Shown: positions 33,967-45,571 of the stretch, piece after piece | Position numbering within the stretch: position 1 is the first letter of the stretch | How the letters are laid out: every line of letters starts with the position of its first letter | Source of the DNA: Scytalidium lignicola | Taxonomy: Eukaryota; Ascomycota; Leotiomycetes | Length of the DNA stretch: 64,000 bases | Assembly (NCBI GenBank): GCA_002812745.2 | Contig: NCSJ02000078.1 | Location: forward strand, 84,782 to 148,781 | Reading direction: 5' to 3' | The notes under the pieces: generated by a model | Seen by the model: only the letters and a program-made list of their open reading frames with translations | Told to the model about the DNA's origin: nothing | The model's database searches: none | Translations under genes and position numbers: made by a program

Positions 33967-34031
33967 ACATTCTCAATGGCATTGATTAATCTGACTGCCG
34001 CCATTGCAAAATCCATACAGTACGTGGACAC

Positions 34032-34250
34032 TACTCTGAGTGAACACGCTTATTTACACAAAAACTCACTTCCTTAAGTCTGGATTTAATTTTATTGATA
34101 CCTTAAATTTTATTTTGTTTTTGATTTAATATTTTTCTTCTTATATACATATATATATGTATTTAATGCTGTATAATTTTTAAATTCAGAGTGTAAATTC
34201 AATTTTTTTTTTAATAATTTATTTGAGTATACCTCGAGATAAGGTCAACC
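34032..34250. other. AT-rich spacer before tRNA-Pro
   Basis: Very AT-rich sequence with an ATATATATAT patch near 34,150 and a T run at 34,204-34,212. No gene seen. Confidence 0.5.
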
Positions 34251-34363
34251 GGTCTTATGGTCTAGTGGTATGATCCTTGTTTAGGGATAACTCTAAAATC
34301 CAAAATTATGGATTCTAAGTCCAAATTTACAAGGGGCCCCGCGTTCGAATCGCGGTAAGACCC
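34251..34363 (+). tRNA. tRNA-Pro (AGG) with an intron of about 41 nt
   Basis: The acceptor stem GGTCTTA pairs with TAAGACC. The D arm is TGGTCTAGTGGTATGA and the T arm CCGCGTTCGAATCGCGG. The anticodon stem CTTGT (5' half) pairs with ACAAG (3' half, from 34329), and the loop TTAGGG carries anticodon AGG. Between position 37 (34286) and the 3' half lies about 41 nt of AT-rich intron (about 34287-34327), at the canonical site. A T run interrupted by N 34378 follows and is a Pol III terminator. Confidence 0.92.
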
Positions 34364-34490
34364 AGCTTCTAAGCATANTTTTTTTTTTTCTAATTAAAAT
34401 TTTGTTCATATTTTTTTCGTTCAAATTATTTAACATCAAAACTTAAGTAGCAGTATCTACAAATAAGTGGAGCACTACAAACTCTTATCA

Positions 34491-34617
34491 ACTACGATTT
34501 AGCAGGTAGGAAAGGAGGGAGAACTTGGCATCCCATCCGCTCTGCCATACATAGGCCTCAAATTGAGAGGTCAGTAGTTGGGTTGGTACCGATCAGCGAA
34601 TACCGTCTGTTGTATGT
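34491..34617 (+). rRNA. Diverged 5S rRNA copy (probable pseudogene)
   Basis: The stretch contains long blocks in 5S order: GGGAGAACTTGGCATCCCAT, CCGCTCTGCCATACATA, GTAGTTGGGTTGGTACCGAT, CAGCGAATACC and TGTTGTATGTT. It starts with ACTACGATTTAG where fungal 5S has ACATACGACCATAG. TTTTT follows at about 34,627. Several changes look like C-to-T or G-to-A transitions, and the 5' part carries extra bases, so it may be non-functional. Dispersed single 5S copies and pseudogenes are common in filamentous ascomycetes. Confidence 0.75.
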
Positions 34618-35030
34618 TATTCTTATCTTTTTGCTTAATTCTTCTTGTACATTTCTCCACTAGGAGAGTACGACTACGACCGTAGCTCTAGCTATTATCA
34701 GACACCAGAGCTTTTCGTACAGGACCAAACTACAGATCACCTCCTGTTGCCACTAAAAACAAGTTTACTGGGTCGTACCAATACTTTTAAGGGATTAAGA
34801 TTAAACTTGAAAGATTACAGGGTAATATTTGGGAAAGTCATGGTTTGAGTTATAAAAGGTTTGTTTTAGCACTGTGAATACGGTGATGCTCTTTCGAAGG
34901 TCAAAGAGTGACTAGAATTTACTAGAGTGACTTATATCAAAGAATGTGATCATGCATAATGACATGTCGCGAACAGAGCCATGCTGTGCATAATTTATGC
35001 CAGCATGTCCAACTACATTTCAGAGAATGA
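34618..35030. other. Spacer between the 5S-like copy and THI4
   Basis: 413 bp; no gene is supported. A 67-codon open frame at 34645-34848 shows no family features. Confidence 0.4.
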
Positions 35031-36105
<1,075 letters not shown>

Positions 36106-36146
36106 CTAATGATTGTTAGTATTGTCCTATGATGGGATAAGGGGAA

Positions 36147-36300
36147 GGCATGATCCTTTCGCTGGTATTATCCAGATCAAGTTCAGTAACCGTATAATCT
36201 CAGAACGATATCAGCAGATGCCACTAGGCTTCCCATCTCATCTCGGAAGATGTTGGATGGGAGACAGTAATGGCGCTGATATCGAACACCGGTTCATGCA
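36147..36300 (-). promoter_or_regulatory. TPP riboswitch in the THI4 5' leader
   Basis: On the minus strand the aptamer has P1 (GCATGA at 36299-36294 with TCATGC at 36153-36148) and P2 (AACCG/CGGTT). A long P3 is closed by a perfect 10-bp stem, CGATATCAGC (36284-36275) with GCTGATATCG (36215-36206), leaving a 59-nt loop. The conserved CTGAGA follows, then GAACTTGATCTGGATAATAC and CCAGCGAAAGGATCATGCC for P4/P5. The conserved boxes match the THI-box. Downstream, a branch site TACTAAC and an acceptor ATTAG (AG at 36107-36106) show it lies inside a 5' leader intron, so it probably acts by controlling splicing as in Neurospora. Confidence 0.95.
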
Positions 36301-37352
36301 ATATTGTGACACTGTTCACGAAATACCTTGACCCAATTTGGATAACTCCACACAGTCGGATAACATGTCTCCCACAATTATCATTTGAGCTGACAATAGT
36401 TCGTACTTAAGGTATCTGGTTTGCAATGAGTCAGCCATTTGCTATATTCCATTGAGTCAGGATCACTACCAGACAATAATGCAAGCAGGGTTTCGGCTCT
36501 TTCTGTCAATTAGGAAAGGAGGAATATTCTATTAAACTGACGTGGGTTGGGCCAAACTTATAGTCGGATGAGGGGGGGGTGCGCATGGTGGGGTAACTCA
36601 CCTACCGTGGATGAGTAACACACCATCACCTCCAGCCGATGTCGCTATTACTCAGGATTGTCCATAATAATACGCCCTTAGGAAGTGATACGTTTTGTAC
36701 TATTGGACCTTGGATCATTGATTTGCTCCGTCCTTACCTGATTGGATAATAGGAAATCCCGGTTCTCAATATTGCTCCAGAGGGAATTTAGGAACCACTC
36801 AAAACACAGCCAAATGTGGGAACGTATTCGATCCTCCCACCCCTACGTATAAAATTGACAAGCAAATATTCACCATCCCCTGTACATGAATCCCATTCCC
36901 GGCGGTCCGCCGTAATAAGAGCACGTCATCAGAAGTAGGAGCTGCAGCAATGATTATTAACACCCCGCTGCTAACTTTTGGTGCGAGTGGTATGACACTT
37001 CCGGGTGGTCTACCAGCTCCTCGAGCCTGCACGACTCCTTAGTGCAGCGTCTCTAATAAAGTATAGCAGGCTCTTAATTTGACAATTGATGTGGTCTAAT
37101 GACTCTATTTATGTGAACAATTTACTTATGTCACGTGTGTTCGCGTTTCACATTCCGCGGGAATGAATTGAACGCGTCAGAACATCTCGCATATCTATAT
37201 TGGATCATCCTCAATTATAGCGGCCGTACTCCGTACCTCGCAAACCCCATCGAAAGGAGTGCGCATATACCAGACGTCAACTATTCACCTCAAATAAAGA
37301 TTAACTACAATTAATTATCTTGAATACTGCCAATATTTGCTCGGTGTTAACT
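36301..37352. promoter_or_regulatory. Divergent region of THI4 and APN1
   Basis: Holds the THI4 transcription start and the APN1 promoter. A strong CAG|GTAAGG donor on the minus strand at 36737-36736 is a candidate 5' splice site for a THI4 leader intron. A single MCB box ACGCGT is at 37172-37177, about 180 bp before APN1. No gene is seen. Confidence 0.5.
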
Positions 37353-38870
37353 ATGGGTAAGGCTGTTGCGACCCTAAAGAAGAAATCGCAGCAGAGGGTA
37401 GTCGAGAAAAGGGCAGTAGAAGAGAAGGAAGTTCTTACTCCCAAGAAATCCCCGAAAGGGCGAAAAGCCAAAGTAGAGGACGTGCAAGAGGATAAGGTAG
37501 AAGTAAAATTGGAAGTCGCAGTTGCAGAAGAGTCACCTAAAGGAATTAAAAAGCCTCGAGGAAAACGCAAGACAAAAGCCGAAACCACGGAGGATGACAA
37601 TGATCAGGAAGATCTAGTGGATGATAAACCTAAGAAAAAGCGAAAGACAAAGGAAGAGAAAGAAGCCGAAGCAATGCCACTTGCTGTGCGAACACTGATT
37701 AAGTCGTTGAAGAAGCCCATGTATATAGGGGCTCACATCAGTGCAGCTGGAGGTAACTACCTATTCATATATACCGTGCATCTTATCGAGTTAGTTACTA
37801 ACATCTTTTCAATAGGTGTACATAACTCTATAAACAATGCGCTACATATTGGTGGAAATTCCTTTGCCCTCTTTCTCAAGTCACAACGGAAATGGGTCAG
37901 CCCACCTCTTGCCTCAGAGGGACGAGATCAGTTCAAAGCTTTATGTGTAGAGCATAATTATGATGCCACCAAACATGTTGTGCCTCATGGTTCGTATCTT
38001 GTCAACCTTGCACAGGCAGACCCGGAAAAGGCAGCCCAAGCATACGACTGTTTTCTTGAAGATCTGAAGCGGTGTGAAGCTCTTGGTATCAGACTGTACA
38101 ACTTCCATCCTGGTAGTACTGGTCCGCACCCTCGATCGGAGGCGATTAGGCGGATTGCAATGAATTTAAACAAGGCTCATCAGGCTACAAAATCTGTGGT
38201 TACTCTGCTGGAAAATATGGCAGGCGCGGGCAACATCATTGGATCGAAATTCGAGGACTTACGTGATATTATCGATTTGGTGGATGACAAGTCTAGGGTC
38301 GGAGTATGCATTGATACATGCCATACCTTTGCTGCTGGATATGATTTGCGATCGCCCGAGAACTTCCAGAAAACATTAGACAGCTTTTCAGATATTGTTG
38401 GCATGTCGTATTTAAAAGCACTTCATTTAAATGACAGTAAAGCACCATTGTCATCAAATAGGGATTTGCATGCCAATATTGGCACTGGCTTCCTTGGACT
38501 TAGAGCGTTTCACAATGTTATGAACTTTGAGCCCTTCCAGGGCTTACCCATGGTACTTGAAACGCCTATTGAGAGGAAAGGTTCTGATGGCAAGATAATT
38601 GAGGATAAAGGGGTTTGGGCAACAGAAATAAAGTTATTAGAGAGCCTTATCGGTACGGACATAGAATCAGATGAGTTTAAGAAGGAGGAACAAAGATTGC
38701 AGGACCTCGGGGCAGAGGAGAGAAAAAAATTCCAGGGACAGGTGGACAAGAAGATACAGAAAACTCTTGACGCTTTGTTCAAGAGTCCAGCAAAAAAACA
38801 AGGGAAGAGGGCTAAGGGTAGTGCAGAGGACTCCGATGCCGCTGATGATGATGAAGGATGCAACCATTGA
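37353..38870 (+). CDS. APN1: AP endonuclease 1 (endonuclease IV type)
   Basis: Two exons, 37353-37752 and 37816-38870, encode 484 aa. Apn1 cleaves 5' of abasic sites and trims 3' blocks in base-excision repair; it is a Zn-dependent TIM barrel. An N-terminal basic tail of about 110 residues (repeated KKSPKGRK- and KPKKKRKTKEE-like runs) should direct it to the nucleus. Metal-site motifs follow: YIGAHISAAGG, YNFHPGS, LLENMAG, CIDTCHTFAAGYD, LHLNDSK, LHANIGTG and VLETP. A 63-nt intron (37753-37815) is in frame and stop-free; splicing gives the conserved AHISAAGGVHNSINNALHIG. It contains the branch site TTACTAAC. The start at 37353 is the first ATG of the frame. Confidence 0.95.
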   Translation: MGKAVATLKKKSQQRVVEKRAVEEKEVLTPKKSPKGRKAKVEDVQEDKVEVKLEVAVAEESPKGIKKPRGKRKTKAETTEDDNDQEDLVDDKPKKKRKTKEEKEAEAMPLAVRTLIKSLKKPMYIGAHISAAGGNYLFIYTVHLIELVTNIFSIGVHNSINNALHIGGNSFALFLKSQRKWVSPPLASEGRDQFKALCVEHNYDATKHVVPHGSYLVNLAQADPEKAAQAYDCFLEDLKRCEALGIRLYNFHPGSTGPHPRSEAIRRIAMNLNKAHQATKSVVTLLENMAGAGNIIGSKFEDLRDIIDLVDDKSRVGVCIDTCHTFAAGYDLRSPENFQKTLDSFSDIVGMSYLKALHLNDSKAPLSSNRDLHANIGTGFLGLRAFHNVMNFEPFQGLPMVLETPIERKGSDGKIIEDKGVWATEIKLLESLIGTDIESDEFKKEEQRLQDLGAEERKKFQGQVDKKIQKTLDALFKSPAKKQGKRAKGSAEDSDAADDDEGCNH

Positions 38871-40074
38871 CATACTTCCTTGTTAATCAAGGTGTTTGGG
38901 GGGAGAAAACGCCTACCACGCCCGAGCATGGTCGTATTTGACAGCAAAGGGCAGGTCGCGCAAGCAGGATTTCGGGCCCTGCCAAATGTAGGAAAGATGG
39001 GTCGAACATAGTGTATCCGGTATCCACATAAATGGAAATTCCCTCCCAAAGCCATCCAATATATGCGGCAATGACGCAGAAGAGTTGCACAAACATAAAG
39101 AACAACGCAGCATCCTAAGACTCTACACGCCATAGTCTGATAATTCTCTGTCTCTGTACCTTCATGTACTCCATTCGTCCAAGCAATTCTATGAGACTTG
39201 AGGGTTATACCACTGACAAACAATATGATGCCACTCAGTGCTTCTCTAGTATGACCAGAGTGGCTTGGGCTGCGTAGGGTTGCTGAATCTTTTACTAATA
39301 ACAGCAGATGCTGACTTTGACCAGCTGTGCTTGATTTTTATGGGTAATTTTTCCTAATGTCTTAACAGCCAAGAACTGTGGACTCAGTATTATACCTCAC
39401 CAATTTGTCCTTGTACAACCAATTTCTCAACCTTCTGAGTCTATTTTTAAGATCTCGCTTTAATAGAAAGGCTCTGCCACTTATAACACATCTACTTGAT
39501 TCCACCGTTTTCTAGAATCCCCGGTTTTAATGAATTGGGTCATTAAGCACATGGCATGCCCTTTCACTGCCCCTCCAGAAAGGAAATGTTTTGAGATGGT
39601 AGGTGTATCTGCCTTTGGACCAGATGAGGAGTAAGACGTTGTGTATGCATGTTTTATGGTCTCACAGCCTCATCCGGAGCATCCTGATCCAATAGGAGGC
39701 TCCCCATTTGTCCTAAATCCTAATGTTCTGCAACCACCCGCAAGGCTATTTTTTACTTCGTAGGCAGCGGATCACCTGCACAGCAGTGTTACGTTGTTGC
39801 GAGGAGTTAATAGCCTTTAGGGACTTAGCTCAGACGACCCCCAAATGCCCCTGATTGAAAAATAGAACCGTATTCACGGAGACCAGAAGTACGAATCCTA
39901 CTCCGTGTTGTATGCTTCGGGTTCCAGATATTATTTATATTTCAGCCGGGTGCTCTGCCACTTCATTCTGATATGGATTTGAAACAAGCCTAGTTCTACC
40001 TTATTTTTATTTTTATCATTTTGAATATATTCAGTTTCAATATTTTTGAACAACATTCCTAGAAGTCCCTGGCT
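38871..40074. other. Spacer between APN1 and the His-rich gene
   Basis: 1204 bp. Minus-strand open frames overlapping the APN1 end (38510-39223) look antisense and non-coding. Nothing else is recognised. Confidence 0.5.
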
Positions 40075-40891
40075 ATGAATTTTGGTGGTCATTATAACCC
40101 AGCATCGTCAGCTTCCTTATACTCGAGAACTACACTTCCAGGGGCTAGTGACATGAGACATCCTTGTCACCATGACCATAACCATGGTCACACTCACTCT
40201 CATATCTCTCATATTCATGGTCAAGACTACGTCTCTAGAAGGCACCATTCAGGCTTCAATGTACCTAGGTCTTTGTCGGCAGCAGGTAGCTGTTGTGAGC
40301 ACCATAGCTGCGCTTCTCAGGACTATTCCCAGGAAGGTGACCTTCGACAGTGAGTGGATACTCTAATTATAATAATAATAGTCCCAGACATACTTACTGG
40401 ACTATCTGGACAGGATCAATAGCACTAATATGGTGGCACAACTAGCAAATTCTAGAGTTGACTACCTCTCGCCGTATAGTCAAATCCAGCCCAAGCTGCA
40501 GCTGGATGGTCGATACCCTAGAGACTTTGAAACACCTAAATCAATTGAGGAATTCAGATATATGGATGGTGTGATCTCTTCCTACCCTGTGCTCTTTCCC
40601 CCAAACTTTGTTTCTGTCGTTATGGACGGCCAAGCTGATGTTTACTTTATAGGGCATACTCTCGATCGCATCTTACGCGATTACAGATTGCAAAGTGATA
40701 TAACATCCTCGCGGCGACTAAGATGTGGTGGAGGAGCGGATTTACTACTCCTTCCAAGTTCTGGAAGAGCCCATAAATTACATGCACTCCTCGAGTTCTT
40801 AGGAGTTGAGAGGTACGGCGAAACAGAAAACTTTGAACTATCCGAAACTCATACCACTTGTGGAGGTCAACGAAGGGGGTTCTATGGCTAA
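40075..40891 (+). CDS. Hypothetical protein with a His-rich N-terminal segment
   Basis: Two exons, 40075-40349 and 40414-40891, encode 250 aa, joined by a GTGAGT/GACAG intron that keeps the frame (DLRQ-INSTNMVAQL). Residues about 24-45 are His-rich with alternating HxH (HHDHNHGHTHSHISHIHG), followed by Cys pairs (SCCEHHSCAS). The second exon has a compact, non-repetitive part with RYPRDFETPKSIEEFRYMDG and DVYFIGHTLDRILRDYRL. I know no family. The His/Cys segment could bind Zn or Ni, which is inference. The gene has a real-looking intron but may be lineage-specific. Confidence 0.6.
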
Positions 40892-41450
40892 TGCCCCATG
40901 GAGGGGGCTTACTTCACAGGGGGGTTTGACTTGTATAGTTTGATGGTGCAAGAGAAGGAATTCATCATACTTGAACCTCTTTAGCAGTGTTGATCCAAAG
41001 ATTTTTCATTATTTCGGAGTTGGTTGATTGATACCCATGTGGTCCAGTCATTCTCAGCCATCCACACTATATGGCTTGTTACGAGTTATGGTTGTATAAG
41101 TGCTACTATTTAGAAATATTCTGCTAGGATCACCGTGTTAGAGTGCCATTAACTGATATATAACTAAATACGTGCATTGAGAAAATGGAGTTTGCAAACA
41201 ACTGCTCCTCCGCTATCTGCAATGATGTTCCCTATTAGTGTATGAAGCAGTCAAGTAGTTGATACCATCTCGGCCGTCATTGAGTCGTGTTTTAATCATC
41301 AACGTTGTAGGTTAACGGCGTGCGCCACATTTAATTCGTTGCTCTGCCAACCTTGACCGAACGTCAAATTGATAACGGATTAAACATCAATAGCTCCACT
41401 TACACAATTCACAAACGACAATTCACGACCAACCGCGCCGGATTTAAAAA
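40892..41450. promoter_or_regulatory. BUB1 upstream region
   Basis: 559 bp with no gene; it should contain the BUB1 promoter. Confidence 0.4.
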
Positions 41451-44400
41451 ATGTCTGCCTCTGGGGATTTAATTGATTTTGACATAATTGAGAATCAAAA
41501 AGAAAACATACAGTCGTTACCAGGAGGGAGATCTGCGCGAAACTTAGCAAATCTGTTTTCTCCATCCACACTCCACAAACAATCAACTCCGACGCCTTCA
41601 GACACCCAAAACCTCAACGACGCAATCAGAAAAGAGTACGAAGATGAATTAATCAACATTGCGGAATCGGATGACCCGCTGGATATATATGACCGTTATG
41701 TGCGATGGACTTTAGACGCGTATCCTTCAGCACAAGCAACACCGCAGTCACAACTCCTTCCTCTTCTTGAGCGCGCAACCAAAGCATTTTTAGCTTCTCC
41801 ACAATACAAGAACGACCCACGATATTTAAAGTTGTGGCTATCGTATATTAGATTCTTCTCCGATTCTCCTCGCGAGACTTTCGCATTTTTGGCCCGCCAT
41901 AATATTGGTGAAAGCCTCGCCTTATTTTACGAAGAATTTGCTGGGTGGCTTGAAGGTGCAGATAGATGGATACAAGCAGAAGAAGTTTATAAGCTCGGAA
42001 TAGAGAGAGAAGCTCGCCCCGTGCCACGATTACTACGAAAATTCGATGAATTCCAGCAGCGATTTGCACGGCGTCCAGAAAATCAAAATGAACCTTCTTC
42101 TCCGGCATTGCCCACTGTGCGGCCAGCACTCGCGACAAAGACAGACCCATTTGCTTCTGCTGGACCACGAGACCCGCAAGCCCCCCGAACTAACGCGGGA
42201 GTTGGAGCGCCGACAACAAAGAGTGGACGACAAAAGCTTACGATTTTTGCGGATGGAGATGATACTCCTCCAGCAGTTTCTGCTATGGAGGCAACGAAAG
42301 GCTGGCAGAGTATTGGATCATTAGCTGATCGTAAGAAGGAAAATGTTGTTGAGGCAAAGCCCTGGGTAGGTGAAACACTTAAGGCTGGCGGGAAGAAGAG
42401 TAGCACTAAATTGGAAGTGTTTAAGGATGAGGTGAGTTGAATTTTTTAGATCCATCTGCCATGTCAAATGTTGATAATTACAGGACTAATCATTTGCGGT
42501 TATACGTTTTGTATTTAGCTATTAGTTCATATCATAAATTCGCAAATTATAATCCCTTCGGAACAACAAGTAACGGTAAACCCGCGAAATGGTAGAAGTG
42601 AACGGATTTTTGTTAATCTAGAAGCCGTTTACCCAACTCCTGAGCAGGTTGGTACTGAATTGAGTTTCGAGGAATTACGAGNCGCTCACCGCGGATGGCT
42701 CAGCAAGGCTTGGCGACAAGAGGAAACTTCCGGTACAGGGACTGAAAATAATGGCACTGAGCCGCAGGATAAAACAGAGGAGTCTAACATTAGCATCGGT
42801 TCTGCCACTCGGGAAGTAGTCGAGAAAATCATTGTAGCTGGTGACTCAGTTATGTTAGACGAAAATGGTGTGTCTAAAGAACCCCCTCGTGAGGCAAAGG
42901 CCCGTAGGATGAAGATAAAGGAAGTAAACGAGACTCAGATCAGTAAGTAGACCATTCAAAATCTGAAGCCTAAAGCTAACAGTTAACAGTAAAAGCAAAA
43001 TTATCATCACCTTCTGGTCCTAAGCTAACAAAGAGAAAATCATCAAAGGACGCTACTATGACTTTACATACTAGAGCGGCAACGGATGAGATATATGATC
43101 TATTTAGTCAACCACTTAAGATGGTAGATGAGGCAAAGGAAGATGAAGAGGAAGAGGAAGAAGAGAGCGAAGATGATGACGGAGATATTACTGACGGCGA
43201 CTATACCAGTGGAGGAGAAAGCACTGGAACCGGAAGGCTCATAACAGCTAGCGAAGCAGGTGATGATGAAACCTCCGATGTGCGGAGTGTCAGTGAATGG
43301 TCGGAATTTACTGCCAGAAAGCATATTCCTATTCTTGAGGATGAGGATGAAGATACTCAAGCTTCGCGAATGACTGAGGAAACGGACAATGGAGATGATA
43401 AGTCTGAAGGTGTGAAGGTTGGAAGTTTACCATCAGATATAGAAAAAGAAGGTCACCAGCAAGATCAGGAAGATGAAGATGAAGATGAAGAGGAAGAGGA
43501 AGAGGCACTGACTCCGATCGAGCTTCCCCAAAATCCGAGGGCGGTATTTGTCCCCATACCTCCAGAAGATTATGTTCCACCGACACGACAATACCGAGAT
43601 GCGGCCCAAATCTCACAGAATCGGCTCCCTTTTATGACTCCAATAGCAGAGAAGACGGAATCATCGCTAGGGGCTGAGACCTGTAGGAATGAGAAACAGG
43701 ATTTCGATGTTAAGACCCCTAGTAAAGTCAGCGGCTCTCTAAGTCAATCTCTTTCACACACAACTGATAAAGAGCTTATGAGCAGTCCATTCCGTGATAT
43801 CGCCGATGAGGATAAACCCGCAGAGAAAATCCCTCAACCACTCCTCAAGAAAGGCCTAAAGCTCAATACAACAGTTTCAGTGGCTGCAAAGGTTCAGGCT
43901 AGCAGCGGACCAATAGCCAAAGACATTTCACAGAAGCAGCCAATAGTCAAAGATGCACAGTGCAATCCAGTAGATGATTTTATTCGCAACACTATTTTGG
44001 ATAACCTCCAACCACCGTTAAGCACCTATGAAGGTTTCCATTCTCACAAGGATGAAACTAGGAATCAGACAACGGAAATCAAGAGATATACAAAAGCTGT
44101 GGCTAAGATAGCTAAAAATGGTGCCGATAAAACTGCAACAAATATTTCAGCGCCGCCTGTTCTTCGTTTTCCAGGGATAGAAAAAGAGTATACCGTGAAA
44201 CGAGAGCTTGGTGCTGGTGCATTTGCACCTGTCTATCTCCTTGAAAACGTAGCGGCCGAGGATGAACAAAGTGAAGATGATAATCAACCAGCTATGATGG
44301 GAAAAGGAAAATTTGATCACCTTAGTCGGAGGAATCTCGAAGCTCTTAAAATGGAAGATCCTCCATCAGCCTGGGAATTCTATATTATGCGTCAAGCCAA

Positions 44401-45241
44401 GAGACGCCTTGGTATATCGAGAGCGGCTGAAAGTATCATCAATGTTTATGAAATGCACTTGTACAAAGATGAATGCTACCTTATCGAAGAATACCGCGAC
44501 CAAGGGACACTTTTAGATATCATCAACATAGCACGAGCAGATTCGACAGCTGCTGGTGGCGTAATGGATGAGAGCTTGGTCATTTTTTTCACCATTGAGC
44601 TTTTCCGAACCATAGAAGCGCTTCACGCAAAGGGACTACTCCATGGGGACCTAAAAGCTGACAACTGCCTGGTGCGTTTTGATCCGATCGAAGATGAAAA
44701 AGTGTGGTCTTCTAGGTATCGACGCGATGGAACTGGCGGTTGGAATAAGAAAGGTGTAGCCTTTATTGACTTCGGGCGTGGGATTGATATGAAGGCTTTT
44801 CGTTCCGATGTGCAATTTATAGCAGACTGGAAGACGACACCACAAGACTGCGCAGAGATGCGAGAACTACGGCCGTGGACTTATCAAATTGACTATCATG
44901 GTCTAGCTGGAATCATTCATAGTATGCTTTTTGGAAAGTATATTGATACCGTAGCAGACAGGGGAGGTGGCATTGGAGCAGCAGCTAAGAACAGTTGGAG
45001 GATCAAGGAGACTCCAAAGCGTTATTGGCAAGTCGATATCTGGAACAATGTATTTGATCTTTTATTGAATCCTGGCATGCATGTTGAGGGCGAAGAAGGA
45101 ACAAAACTGCCGATTCTAAGAGGAATGAAGTCTGCGAGAGAAAACATGGAGACATGGTTAGAGGCGAACTCGGAGAGGGGCGTTGGACTTCAGGCAGGCA
45201 TAAGGAAGCTGGAGCATTTATTACACAGTCGGCGGAAATAA
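41451..45241 (+). CDS. BUB1: Spindle-checkpoint Ser/Thr kinase BUB1
   Basis: Three exons, 41451-42431, 42519-42942 and 42990-45241, encode 1218 aa. Bub1 sits at kinetochores and signals unattached chromosomes. The Bub1/Mad3 TPR region spans about residues 55-205 (DPLDIYDRYVRWTLDAYPS, KLWLSYIRFF, EEVYKLGIEREARP). A GLEBS-like/KEN-proximal linker with EQQVTVNPRNGRSERIFVNL and the Mad3/Bub1 box (FEELR.AHRGW) follows, then acidic low-complexity sequence. The kinase domain starts near residue 869 with LGAGAFAPVY, has the catalytic loop HGDLKADNCLV near 1020, and DFGRG in place of DFG-x. Codon 42681-42683 contains an N (GNC) without frame loss. The second exon start is placed at a TATTTAG acceptor. 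Confidence 0.93.
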
Positions 45242-45571
45242 TTAGGTTGTATGATGATATCACGATATAGGATGACGGTACAGGCGTTTGGTACATGGTA
45301 TGGTAGACAGGCAGTCTACTATAGGTGTGGAGGTGTTTTGGCGTCTTAGTTCATGATTTCGGTATATGTAATTCCCACAGAGCTAGGTATTAGGTCCACA
45401 AGTGCTTATCTCAATATAATTAACCAGCTTGAAAGACGAGTCATAACTCCATAATTCAATATGTTAAGGCCTCAGGCATAACGGGAAGGCTGTAAGGCTA
45501 ACATCATTGTTGACCAAATCTCGCGCGATATGCTTTTCATACTTTCTTTCCTGGTATTGTTTAATATAACC
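45242..45571. other. Spacer between BUB1 and RED
   Basis: 330 bp, BUB1 3' UTR and RED promoter; nothing else seen. Confidence 0.4.

Noticed and set aside
38510..39223. 237-codon minus-strand open frame
   Set aside because: Mostly antisense to APN1 exon 2, with low-complexity content and no family features.
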